From contig VBWE01000010.1 of NCBI GenBank assembly GCA_006218065.1, positions 1 through 64,000 of the forward strand: a stretch of 64,000 nt of DNA, written 5' to 3'. The translations under genes were made by a program, and so were the position numbers. Below, piece after piece: positions 54,199-62,153 of the stretch; position 1 is the stretch's first letter, and each line of letters begins with the position of its first letter. Under the pieces are notes generated by a model. It was not told where the DNA came from, did not search any database, and worked only from the letters and a program-made list of their open reading frames with translations. The DNA comes from Bacteroidota bacterium (GTDB taxonomy: Bacteria; Bacteroidota; Bacteroidia; Palsa-965).

Positions 54199-54978
54199 TT
54201 AATGCGTGCTGACGTACTGTGCAAGTTCTGTTGTGCTGCTTTCGAAAGAGAAAGCGTTGCTCACCAGGTGATAGTTATGTTTGTCAGCAGTAAAGCTGTA
54301 CGCATGTTTTGCAAGAGCCAGTTTGGTCGACTCGAAAGTCATCAGGTTGACCAGTTCCGTTACCTGCGAAGCGGTGATGCCGTTGCGGATACCTTGTTTG
54401 GCCACGGTAAGGCGCGTATCGTCGAATGACTTGTTGCGGATGCTGTTCTTCAGCGCTTCAAAATCAGCCGAAGGGATTCCATAGTACCCGTAACCGCCGT
54501 AGCCGTTGTTGCCGTAACCGCCGTTACCGTACCCGTTGTTCCCGTTTCCGCATCCGCCGCCGTTACCTCCGCCGTAAGGATCATACGAACCCCAGGGATC
54601 ATTCGGATTGCCATAGGACGGGCCGGAGTAAAGCGGCGTAACGCTCAGCACGCTATATTGATTCATGCCGTTAATCATCGCTGTGATATTCGACGCGGCC
54701 GGAACGGTAACCCATCCCTGGTAAACGGTCACCGGCATGGTATATGAACCCCAGCCCTGGCCGTACTGCACCATCCGCGATACCTGCAGGTAGTGATTGC
54801 CCGGCGTGATATTCGTGAGCTGGTAATTATTCGAAGGCGTATTGTAACGCTGGTTATCGAAGGTTACTGCAATCGGAGCATTATCATAAAGATGCAAATG
54901 TATCTGCGAGGCATAACCATTTGCTTCTGCCAGTTGAGCTCCTGACAAGCAGGCGAATATGAGTAGTACATTTTTCAT
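54199..54978 (-). CDS. secreted DUF4476-domain protein with glycine-rich linker
   Basis: A 259-residue exported protein (signal peptide LLIFACLSGAQLAEA). The N-terminal half is beta-rich (IHLHLYDNAPIAVTFDNQRYN, NYQLTNITPGNHYLQVSRM), followed by a G/N/Y-rich linker (GNPNDPWGSYDPYGGG and several GYGN units, about 124-166). The last 90 residues are a DUF4476 domain (FEALKNSIRNKSFDDTRLTVAKQGI, LMTFESTKLALAKHAYSFTADKHNYHLVSNAFSFESS). DUF4476 is common and uncharacterised in Bacteroidota. The 266-bp upstream gap holds only a probable promoter. Confidence 0.88.
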   Translation of the reverse strand: MKNVLLIFACLSGAQLAEANGYASQIHLHLYDNAPIAVTFDNQRYNTPSNNYQLTNITPGNHYLQVSRMVQYGQGWGSYTMPVTVYQGWVTVPAASNITAMINGMNQYSVLSVTPLYSGPSYGNPNDPWGSYDPYGGGNGGGCGNGNNGYGNGGYGNNGYGGYGYYGIPSADFEALKNSIRNKSFDDTRLTVAKQGIRNGITASQVTELVNLMTFESTKLALAKHAYSFTADKHNYHLVSNAFSFESSTTELAQYVSTH

Positions 54979-55206
54979 AGCGACTTTTCCTTTCTTTTTG
55001 TTTTGCGCTGACAGGGATATTTCAACTGCCGTGCCAAAGTCTGAAAAACGCCGCCGGGAAATTTATGAGTATATGAACTCACACCATCCATCAATATTAA
55101 GATCAGGCAGTTACAATGATTTCAACAAAACTGTTCTTCGCCTGTTATTATCCCAATAGTATCTGACTATAAAAGGGTTTTATCGCTGATGCGTATTTCG
55201 GGATTA

Positions 55207-55245
55207 TTTGCACAGTTGTAAAAGAGTCTCTCTAACTTTGCGCCA
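55207..55245 (+). promoter_or_regulatory. full consensus promoter ending on the ATG of the holin-like gene
   Basis: TTTG at 55207-55210, 22 bp spacer, TAACTTTG at 55233-55240, predicted start at 55245, the A of the ATG. The clearest leaderless candidate in the window. Confidence 0.6.
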
Positions 55246-55604
55246 TGAAATTCATTATCCGCATTCTTGTTTCTACACTTGCTGTCCTCGCAACGTCTTA
55301 TTTATTGCCGGAAAGCATGATCAGCGTGGCCGATTTTAAAACCTGCCTGGTTGTTGCGCTTGTGCTTGCGTTTCTGAATTCGGTGATAAAACCGATCATG
55401 ATTATTCTCACCATACCGGCCACGATCCTTTCTTTCGGCTTGTTCCTGCTCGTGATCAATGCAGCCATCATCATGATCGCCGATTATTTTGTGGATGGAT
55501 TTAAAGTACACGGATTCTGGTCGGCCCTGCTGTTCGCCGTGATCCTCGCGATCGTGAACAGTGTTTTTGAAAGGCTGCAGAAGAAAGATGAACAACAGAA
55601 TTGA
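55245..55604 (+). CDS. phage-holin-family small membrane protein (YvlD-like)
   Basis: A 119-residue protein with three to four helices (FIIRILVSTLAVLATSYLLP, LVVALVLAFLNSVIKPIMIILTIPATILSFGLFLLVINAAIIMIADYF, HGFWSALLFAVILAIVNSVFE). LNSVIKPIMIILTIP and the IVNSVFERL end are typical of the Phage_holin_4_2 (YvlD) family. Despite the name these are chromosomal membrane proteins of unknown role and no phage genes lie near. The 51-bp tandem array begins about 15 bp behind the stop. Confidence 0.9.
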   Translation: MKFIIRILVSTLAVLATSYLLPESMISVADFKTCLVVALVLAFLNSVIKPIMIILTIPATILSFGLFLLVINAAIIMIADYFVDGFKVHGFWSALLFAVILAIVNSVFERLQKKDEQQN

Positions 55605-55618
55605 GTCACTTCGTTTAC

Positions 55619-55868
55619 AATTGAGTCAATTACCCGATTTGAAAATGGAGAAGATGACCACTGCTTGTTAATTGAGTCAATTAGCCGATTTGAAAATGGA
55701 GAAAATGACCATTACTTGTTAATTGAGCCAATTGCTCAATTTGAAAATGGAGAAGATGACCACTACTTGTTAATTGAGCCGATTGCTTAATGGGCAAATG
55801 AGAAAATGAAGGACATTTTCAAATTGAGTAATTGTCTCCATTTTCAAATCAGCTAATTGACTCAATTG
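55619..55868. repeat. 51-bp tandem repeat array with an inverted end copy
   Basis: Units start at 55619, 55670, 55721 and 55772 (AATTGAGTCAATTA.. GATTTGAAAATGGAGAA.. ATGACCACT.. CTTGTT), exactly 51 bp apart, the last one degraded. Positions 55816-55868 are an inverted copy (CCATTTTCAAATCAGC, ..GACTCAATT) best matching unit 2. The array can fold into a long hairpin. It fills nearly the whole gap between the holin-like and DUF2779 genes, which converge on it. Confidence 0.85.
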
Positions 55869-55882
55869 AAAAATTAAAGCCG

Positions 55883-57364
55883 CTACTCTTTCGCTTTCCT
55901 GAGTACATCCATAATATGCACCATGGCGAGTGTATCCAGGCGGCCGTATTCGAACAGTCCTTCTTTCATTTCGGCAAGCGTGAACAGGTCCTGTTGATCG
56001 TGCAGTTGTTCATACGCGGCCATGGCCTGGCTGCCGTTTGCTATTTTCAGCTGCGTATAACTCATGCCCGGAACGAGTGCGGGCAACACGTTCTTGAGTG
56101 AAACCGATCCTTTCATGGCCGGGTGATGGTAGGCGCGTTCCATGAATGGCTGCATCAGGTCCGTAAGCCGCGAAATACGGTCGAGGAATGCATCACCGTA
56201 TTCCGGGAAAAGGTTTTTCATAGCGAAGAGCATACTCCGTTCCAGGTTCGAATCGTATACGATGATGCTGCCGGTTCCTTCCGTATCGCGCAGTATGGAT
56301 TCAGCGAATTCTTTGCGCGGATCGTTCCCGGGCTCGGCGATGAAGCTGATATGAACCGCCTCCGCGCCTTCCTGCTCAACCGCGTGAATCGAATACTGGA
56401 AAGGCAGGTGCTGGAATGGTTTTGTTCCTTCGTATTTCGGGATCGCGGGCATGAACGTTTCAATATCCATGAACAGCAGCGGGAACTTCAGGCCGGAGAA
56501 AAACTTATCCAGCTTTGCTTTATCCACCAGCGGTTTCATTTCCCTCAGGCTCCGGAGCTGCGCACGCGCCATTTCGTTGAGCGAATCTTCATTGACAATA
56601 TCGGTGATCGATTGTATGCCGCTGCTGTAAAGTAAAAACGCATCGCTGCGCGAAAGCCCGGTGAGTTCGAAAATATTATGCTCCGGCAACGGTTTCCAGC
56701 ATTGCCCGATAAAATCGCAGGAATACGGAGAAAAACAATGATCGCCGATATCGCGGGCGGGAACCTGCGAGCCTTCCAGCATGGTTTTCATTTCCCCGAC
56801 GTTGAGCGCGATCTGTTTTTCTTTCTGTTCGATCTCCTCCAGCACAGAAACCAAATTGAACAGTTTGTTCAGCTGCACATCCCCTTCACGACGGTACGCC
56901 GAATTGATATGCGCCAGCGAAAAATTTGTAATCTCCAGTCCCGCTCCTTTAAGTACATAGTACTGGAGTGCGGCATCATTCACATGAACCGGTGAAAGCC
57001 GGAGCGAACTTTTCACTTCCACGGCATGCCAGCCGTTGCCGCTGCGGGCCAGGATATCCACGAAAATGAGCACCCCGTTGAAACGAAAAGCAGCTTCATA
57101 AATGACATCGGTTCCGCCCTCGATCAGGTCCCTGGTTTTTTCAACAGCCTGCTCGTACTTGCGGCTGAGCCCCACGGTGGAATCGATTCCGCCGGGAAAT
57201 AATTCGCGCGCGAGAATACCGACATCTATGCCGCGTGTAAACTGTGCCTGTCTTTCCGGGGGAATGGGATCGCGGAGCTGCGGATAATGCCGGTAAAGGA
57301 ACAACGCTTTGGAGCACTGCAGTCCCTTGATATAACTTGTTTTACTGAGAATATGTTTTTCCAA
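55883..57364 (-). CDS. DUF2779 protein: Cas4-like nuclease fused to a DEDDy exonuclease
   Basis: A 493-residue protein. Residues 10-230 form a RecB/Cas4-like PD-(D/E)XK domain: C17 in GLQCSKALFLYRH, D103 in IFVDI, E116-V-K118, and C210, C216, C222 in CFSPYSCDFIGQC. Four such cysteines usually hold an iron-sulfur cluster. The C-terminal half is a DEDDy 3'-5' exonuclease-like domain: D300-I-E302, D371 in YDSNLERS, and Y473-G-R-L-D477 (YxxxD). All catalytic positions look intact. The function is unknown; DNA processing or defence are both possible. No cas genes nearby. The tandem array lies 15 bp behind the stop. Confidence 0.9.
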   Translation of the reverse strand: MEKHILSKTSYIKGLQCSKALFLYRHYPQLRDPIPPERQAQFTRGIDVGILARELFPGGIDSTVGLSRKYEQAVEKTRDLIEGGTDVIYEAAFRFNGVLIFVDILARSGNGWHAVEVKSSLRLSPVHVNDAALQYYVLKGAGLEITNFSLAHINSAYRREGDVQLNKLFNLVSVLEEIEQKEKQIALNVGEMKTMLEGSQVPARDIGDHCFSPYSCDFIGQCWKPLPEHNIFELTGLSRSDAFLLYSSGIQSITDIVNEDSLNEMARAQLRSLREMKPLVDKAKLDKFFSGLKFPLLFMDIETFMPAIPKYEGTKPFQHLPFQYSIHAVEQEGAEAVHISFIAEPGNDPRKEFAESILRDTEGTGSIIVYDSNLERSMLFAMKNLFPEYGDAFLDRISRLTDLMQPFMERAYHHPAMKGSVSLKNVLPALVPGMSYTQLKIANGSQAMAAYEQLHDQQDLFTLAEMKEGLFEYGRLDTLAMVHIMDVLRKAKE

Positions 57365-57448
57365 ACGTCAATCCGCATTTTAAACGGATCACGAAGCTAC
57401 GGAAACTGTTTAAAACTCCTCAGCGTACCTGGGAATTTTAAACAGTAT

Positions 57449-57865
57449 CTACTCCCTACTGCTATCCCGGTTGTTCTCGAAATCTTCTCCTTCCGTTTCC
57501 ACCTTCTCGTTCATTTCCGCCGTAAGATCGTTCAGCTCCGCCAGTGAATAATTATCCGTAGTCGTAGTCAGGAGCCATACGTTACCTGATTTCCGGAAAA
57601 CCTGCACATAAACGCCGAACACATCGGTGAACGATTTTTCCACATCGGCCACTTTCATTAAACCGTCGATATGAAAAAGTCCGTCATGCCCGGAATCGCG
57701 GACGCTGCTCACCGGCACCTGGGTCTGAATAATACGTTCGTTTGCGGTGTATTTTCCGTCCTTGTTGGTGTCATAAAAAAATTCCAGTTTGAGAAAAGGG
57801 AATCGACTGGCAAATGCCTGCTGGATTTCTTCAAGACGGGTATGACCTGCTATTTTAATATTCAT
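57449..57865 (-). CDS. conserved small protein of unknown function
   Basis: A 138-residue cytoplasmic protein beginning MNIKIAGHTRLEEIQQAFASRFPFLKLEFF. I recall close relatives with this start across Bacteroidota but no function. The middle (VKVADVEKSFTDVFGVYVQVFRKSGNVWLLTT) is alpha/beta, and the end is acidic and disordered (EMNEKVETEGEDFENN). Upstream and downstream gaps hold nothing else. Confidence 0.8.
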   Translation of the reverse strand: MNIKIAGHTRLEEIQQAFASRFPFLKLEFFYDTNKDGKYTANERIIQTQVPVSSVRDSGHDGLFHIDGLMKVADVEKSFTDVFGVYVQVFRKSGNVWLLTTTTDNYSLAELNDLTAEMNEKVETEGEDFENNRDSSRE

Positions 57866-58009
57866 GGCCTGGTTTTTTTATTTTGTCAAAAATCGTTCAG
57901 TCCGCACCCGGAGAAAATGATACGCATCATCGTTGCGGTTTCATTTTACAGGAAAGCAGGTGATTAAAATCACTTTTGAGCACGACCGCTTTGCTGCGCG
58001 GGGATTTTG

Positions 58010-58017
58010 TAATTTCG
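58010..58017 (+). promoter_or_regulatory. -7 promoter box of the P5C dehydrogenase gene
   Basis: TAATTTCG, TAnnTTCG variant; predicted start near 58022, 26 nt before the ATG at 58048. Confidence 0.45.
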
Positions 58018-58047
58018 TGCCGTCATTCCGACTTAACCAGACAGATT

Positions 58048-59679
58048 ATGCCAAAAGGATTTTACAAAGTACCCGCCGCGGTAAACGAACCGATAAAATC
58101 ATACGCCCCGGGTTCGCCCGAACGTGCGGAACTGAAAAAAATGCTCGAACAGCTTCGCTCGGCCGAGCTCGATATCCCGATGTACATCGGCGGTAAAGAA
58201 GTACGCAGCGGGGATAAAGTCCGCCTGGCGCCTCCGCACGACCATAAACACACGCTCGGTTATTTTCACAAAAGCGGCAAAGAACATATTCAGCAGGCCA
58301 TCGATGCCGCACTGGCCGCAAAGGAAAAATGGGCGGCGCTTTCGTGGGAACACCGCGCATCCATTTTCCTGAAAGCAGCCGAACTGATCGCCGGTCCTTA
58401 CCGGGCCAAACTGAATGCCGCGACCATGCTGGGACAAAGCAAGAATGCTTTCCAGGCGGAAATCGATTCGGCCTGCGAGATCACGGACTTCCTGCGTTTC
58501 AACGTGCAGTACATGGCCGAGATTTACAGCCAGCAGCCGAATTCTTCCGCGGGCATCTGGAACCGCCTGGAATGGCGCCCGCTCGAAGGATTCGTTTATG
58601 CGCTTACGCCGTTCAACTTCACGGCTATCGCCGGGAATCTTCCTACATCCTGCGCTATGATGGGTAACGTGGTGGTGTGGAAACCGAGCAATACGCAGGT
58701 ATATTCCGCCAACGTGCTCATGGAGATTTTCATGAAGTCCGGCGTTCCTGCGGGTGTGATCAACCTCATCTACCCTTCGGGACCGGATGCCGCCGAAGTA
58801 ATTTTCAATCACCGCGACTTCGCCGGTATTCATTTTACCGGATCGACGGAAGTGTTCCAGAGCATCTGGAAAAGTATCGGGAACAATATTCACAGGTACC
58901 GCTCGTACCCGCGCATCGTGGGTGAAACCGGCGGAAAAGATTTTATCGTGGCGCATCCTTCGGCCGATCCGGCCGTGGTGGCTACGGCCATTTCGCGCGG
59001 CGCATTCGAATACCAGGGACAGAAATGTTCGGCGGCTTCACGCGCGTATATTCCTTCGAATATCTGGAACGCCGTGCGCGAACAGGTGGTTGCCGATCTG
59101 AAATCGTTCCAGATGGGCGGCACGGAAGATTTCGGGAACTTCATCAACGCCGTGATCGATGAAAAATCATTCGACAAGCTCGCGGGCTTTATCGACCGCG
59201 CGAAAAAAGACAAAGGCGTGGAAATCGTGGCCGGCGGCGGGTACGATAAATCGAAAGGTTACTTTATCGAACCGACCGTGCTGAAAGCCGACGATCCGAA
59301 ATATGTGACCATGTGCGAAGAACTTTTCGGGCCGGTGCTCACCCTGCACGTTTACGACGAAAATAAATTCGAAGAAACGCTCGACCTGGTAGACAGCACT
59401 TCGATTTATGCGCTTACCGGCGCGGTGATTTCGCAGGATCGTTACGCAATCGAACTGGCTACGAAAAAATTATCCAACAGCGCGGGTAACTTTTACATCA
59501 ACGACAAGCCTACCGGCGCTGTGGTCGGTCAGCAGCCTTTCGGCGGCGCGCGCGGATCGGGGACAAACGACAAGGCCGGTGCGATGATCAACCTGCTGCG
59601 CTGGGTATCGCCGCGCACGATCAAGGAAACCTGGGTTCCGCCTGTGGATTACCGCTACCCGTTTCTCGCGAAGGATTAA
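58048..59679 (+). CDS. pruA: L-glutamate gamma-semialdehyde (P5C) dehydrogenase
   Basis: A 543-residue aldehyde dehydrogenase that oxidises glutamate semialdehyde to glutamate, the second step of proline breakdown. It is the free, eukaryote-like (ALDH4A1) form and not the PutA fusion: MPKGFYKVPAAVNEPIKSYAPGSPER, YIGGKEVRSGD, TPFNFTAIAGN, FTGSTEVFQSIW, ETGGKDF, GAFEYQGQKCSAASRAYIP (catalytic C), and FGGARGSGTNDKAG. Residues upstream of 58048 in the longer frame are not family-like. Proline dehydrogenase is not in the window; proC at 35955 runs the opposite pathway. Confidence 0.96.
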   Translation: MPKGFYKVPAAVNEPIKSYAPGSPERAELKKMLEQLRSAELDIPMYIGGKEVRSGDKVRLAPPHDHKHTLGYFHKSGKEHIQQAIDAALAAKEKWAALSWEHRASIFLKAAELIAGPYRAKLNAATMLGQSKNAFQAEIDSACEITDFLRFNVQYMAEIYSQQPNSSAGIWNRLEWRPLEGFVYALTPFNFTAIAGNLPTSCAMMGNVVVWKPSNTQVYSANVLMEIFMKSGVPAGVINLIYPSGPDAAEVIFNHRDFAGIHFTGSTEVFQSIWKSIGNNIHRYRSYPRIVGETGGKDFIVAHPSADPAVVATAISRGAFEYQGQKCSAASRAYIPSNIWNAVREQVVADLKSFQMGGTEDFGNFINAVIDEKSFDKLAGFIDRAKKDKGVEIVAGGGYDKSKGYFIEPTVLKADDPKYVTMCEELFGPVLTLHVYDENKFEETLDLVDSTSIYALTGAVISQDRYAIELATKKLSNSAGNFYINDKPTGAVVGQQPFGGARGSGTNDKAGAMINLLRWVSPRTIKETWVPPVDYRYPFLAKD

Positions 59680-59699
59680 ACCGGAACACATTATAAAAA

Positions 59700-59741
59700 C
59701 AGGAACGGGGAAGTTTGTACAAACTTCCCCGTTCCTGTTTT
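59700..59741. terminator. bidirectional terminator
   Basis: A perfect 19-bp stem CAGGAACGGGGAAGTTTGT with its complement from 59719 to 59737, no loop beyond the turn, and T/A runs on both sides. It lies between the convergent P5C dehydrogenase and T9SS genes. Confidence 0.9.
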
Positions 59742-59755
59742 GTTTGCGTATAAAA

Positions 59756-60733
59756 TCAGTTTTTCGTTTTCACGAGCTTTTCGCGAAGCACGGTATTGCC
59801 CGAGCCGATTTCCAGGAAATAAAAACCGTTGCTCCAGGCGGAACCGTCGATCAGCATATTGCCCGTTCCTGCGGGATGCGTCCCGGATGAAACCGTTTTC
59901 CCGCTGATGTCGAAAACACGATATTGCGCGTCAACAGACTGCATGGTTTCCGGAAGCGTAACGGCAAAGTTGCCTGCAGACGGGTTCGGATTTACATGCA
60001 CACGCCGGTACATACTTTCGGCCATACCGACGGTTGTTGCCGAACCCGGGCAATTCGCATCGACATAAGCATAACCGTAATGCCCGCTCTGCGTGCAGCC
60101 TGCTGCTGTAAAACGCAAAGTAACCGCCGTTCCCACAAATGCCGAAAGATTTACGCTCAGCGTATCCCAGGGCTTGAATGATGTCGGCGCTATACATACA
60201 CTGAAACCGGGTACGCTTCCGCCTGCGTTAAGCAGCAGCGTTCCGGCAGGAATTGCGGCGCTGGCTGCGTCGAACATTTCGATATTAAAATACGGCTGAT
60301 CTGTCGGAGCATGTCCTCCGTCATTCAATACTACGGCGTAATAAATATCCAGTATAGTATCGGCAGCACCTACGACAAATGCCTGCTCAATGATCTCGCC
60401 CTGGTAATTGGGCGTGGTTCCGCCAAGACGTACCGAGTATTGTCCGCCGGGATGAACAACCGGGAAAAGTCCGCAGGGATCCGTCCCGCCGGCAGTAGTC
60501 ATAATCGTATGGCGGGCGTTCGGATCGTTGAGCGGAGCATTCGGAACCGTGCTGTAAAAACCGGTAACGATATTATTCAGCGGCCCCGACGAGCTGGTCT
60601 GGTTATCGCCGATAGACCCGGTCCAGCCGGTAAAAGCGCTGTCTTCAAAACCGAAGTTCGTACACACCGGCAGTTGCGCGGTTGCAAGCAGGGGAAAAGC
60701 AATAGTAATAAGCGGAGTAAGGATTCTTTTCAT
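59756..60733 (-). CDS. small secreted T9SS protein with adhesion-like domain
   Basis: A 325-residue exported protein (signal peptide ITIAFPLLATA). Residues about 20-235 form a jelly-roll/adhesin-like domain (CTNFGFEDSAFTGWTGSIGD, HPGGQYSVRLGG, GEIIEQAFVV, ILDIYYAVVLNDGGHAPTDQPYFNIEMFDA), typical of carbohydrate-binding-like modules. The last 80 residues are a type A sorting domain (NPNPSAGNFAVTLPE, VFDISGKTVS, NGFYFLEI). Cargo of the type IX system; ligand unknown. Confidence 0.87.
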   Translation of the reverse strand: MKRILTPLITIAFPLLATAQLPVCTNFGFEDSAFTGWTGSIGDNQTSSSGPLNNIVTGFYSTVPNAPLNDPNARHTIMTTAGGTDPCGLFPVVHPGGQYSVRLGGTTPNYQGEIIEQAFVVGAADTILDIYYAVVLNDGGHAPTDQPYFNIEMFDAASAAIPAGTLLLNAGGSVPGFSVCIAPTSFKPWDTLSVNLSAFVGTAVTLRFTAAGCTQSGHYGYAYVDANCPGSATTVGMAESMYRRVHVNPNPSAGNFAVTLPETMQSVDAQYRVFDISGKTVSSGTHPAGTGNMLIDGSAWSNGFYFLEIGSGNTVLREKLVKTKN

Positions 60734-61220
60734 GGGTTTTGTTTTTAGTTTAACAGGTTGGGGTTATAGAACTGGTGGGATTAGGAACACCGTTTTCATA
60801 ATCTGTTGCCAAACAGAGCATGCAAGTTACGATATTCTGATGCGGCAGCGAGGTCATTATTTTCCCGCGAACCGTATCAAAAGCATGAAAACGGCTATAT
60901 TATCGCTTTTATGCGCTGATTTTAATGAAAAATATGATAATTAACGGATGTGTTTTATTTAAAATACTTGTTTTCCATGATAAATCCGCTTTGTAAAGGC
61001 AGGGGTTTTTGTTTGGTTTGCTTTTCGAAAAAAGAATAAATGCTTTTTCAACACGGAAAGTATAGCATTTAAACTAATTTCTTAATTAATTTCATTAATT
61101 ACACGTTCTTTTCCATTATTGAAAATAATTGCCACCCGGGCGTATTTTTTTGTTGATTAGGACAAAAAACAATTACATCCGCGGCATAGTGCTTTTGCCT
61201 GATAATGCTGAGTTTTGCGC
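60734..61220. other. 487-bp AT-rich intergenic region
   Basis: No ORF of note. It is distinctly AT-rich from about 60900 to 61180 (TTAATTAATTTCATTAATTACAC around 61083). It must hold the promoters of the T9SS gene and the HTH pair, but I see no exact TAnnTTTG box at a useful place. It may bind the HTH proteins encoded next to it (inference). Confidence 0.5.
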
Positions 61221-61664
61221 ATGTCATTACACATCGGAAAATTGATCCTGAAACACCTGGAAAGCCAGGGCATCAACAAAAGCGAATTTGCACGCCGGAT
61301 CGGCGTTACGCCGCAAAATGTTTACAGTATTTTCCGGCGCTCTTCCATCAGTACGGACCTGCTGCAGAAAGTAACGCAGGCGCTCGGGTTCAATTTCTTT
61401 CAATACTACTCGCCCGAAGCCGAGTATCACAATACCGTCTCCGAACCGCTGGCGAGCGTTTCGGAACTGGAACGTGAAACGGCGACATTGAAACGGGAAG
61501 CAGAACTGCTCCGGCAGGAAAACGAGTACCTGAAAATGATAAACGAATTGCTGAAAGAACGCAGCATGGGCAGGCCCGAACCACCTGTCGATGACCTTCA
61601 CGAAGCAAAAATGAAAAAACAAAAAACAGCGGTAAAGCAGCAGCGGAAGAAGAAGAAAAAGTAA
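61221..61664 (+). CDS. HTH (XRE-like) regulator with coiled coil, copy 1
   Basis: A 147-residue protein. Residues 1-65 are a helix-turn-helix domain (LHIGKLILKHLESQGINKSEFARRIGVTPQNVYSIFRRSSISTDLLQKVTQALGFNFFQYY). A leucine-rich coiled coil follows at about 80-115 (LERETATLKREAELLRQENEYLKMINELLKER), which should make it a dimer, then a lysine-rich tail (KKQKTAVKQQRKKKKK). The start at 61221 gives MSLHIGK, matching VNIHIGK of the sister gene. Copy 2 starts 64 bp downstream. Confidence 0.87.
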   Translation: MSLHIGKLILKHLESQGINKSEFARRIGVTPQNVYSIFRRSSISTDLLQKVTQALGFNFFQYYSPEAEYHNTVSEPLASVSELERETATLKREAELLRQENEYLKMINELLKERSMGRPEPPVDDLHEAKMKKQKTAVKQQRKKKKK

Positions 61665-61727
61665 TTGGCGAAAATAAATTGGCGATTTCAATAAAAGTTC
61701 CCCGTATCACTTAACAAACAAAAACCT

Positions 61728-62153
61728 ATGAGCAAAAAAAACACCAAAGAAAAAGAATCGGCGAAAGAAAAGGCCCATAAGCCGGTCAACATCCACATCG
61801 GCAAAATCGTACGCCAGCACCTCGAAGAGGTAGGCATGACGAAGAGCGAATTTGCACGCCGTATCAATACATCACCGCAGAATATTTACGGTATTTTCAA
61901 GCGCCAGTCGATTGATACCGAATTGCTGCGCGACATTTCACGCGTACTGGGCTATGACTTTTTCCAGTACTACGCTTCTACGTCTATGGTTGTAAGCGAA
62001 GACAAAACCGCTTACGGCAAACTGCAGGTGAAAACCGCCATGGAACTGCAAAACGAACTCGATTCGCTTCGCAAGGAAGTAGAAGTACTGCGGAATGAAA
62101 ATACCTACCTGAAAGAGATTCACCGCCTGCTCAAGGAAAAAGGAAAGCTCTGA
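61728..62153 (+). CDS. HTH (XRE-like) regulator with coiled coil, copy 2
   Basis: A 141-residue sister of the previous gene with the lysine-rich segment moved to the N terminus (MSKKNTKEKESAKEKAHK). The HTH core is VNIHIGKIVRQHLEEVGMTKSEFARRINTSPQNIYGIFKRQSIDTELLRDISRVLGYDFFQYY. The coiled coil is ELQNELDSLRKEVEVLRNENTYLKEIHRLL. The pair may form homo- or heterodimers. The stop touches the end of the convergent phosphatase gene (62154), with no room between. Confidence 0.87.
   Translation: MSKKNTKEKESAKEKAHKPVNIHIGKIVRQHLEEVGMTKSEFARRINTSPQNIYGIFKRQSIDTELLRDISRVLGYDFFQYYASTSMVVSEDKTAYGKLQVKTAMELQNELDSLRKEVEVLRNENTYLKEIHRLLKEKGKL

Noticed and set aside
55245-55604. Prophage remnant, suggested by the holin-family name
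   Set aside because: No integrase, portal, capsid or tail gene nearby; the YvlD-like family is a chromosomal membrane protein family.
55619-55868. CRISPR array
   Set aside because: Repeats are directly tandem with no unique spacers, the period is 51 bp, and there are no cas1/cas2 genes; the nearby Cas4-like gene belongs to the DUF2779 fusion family.
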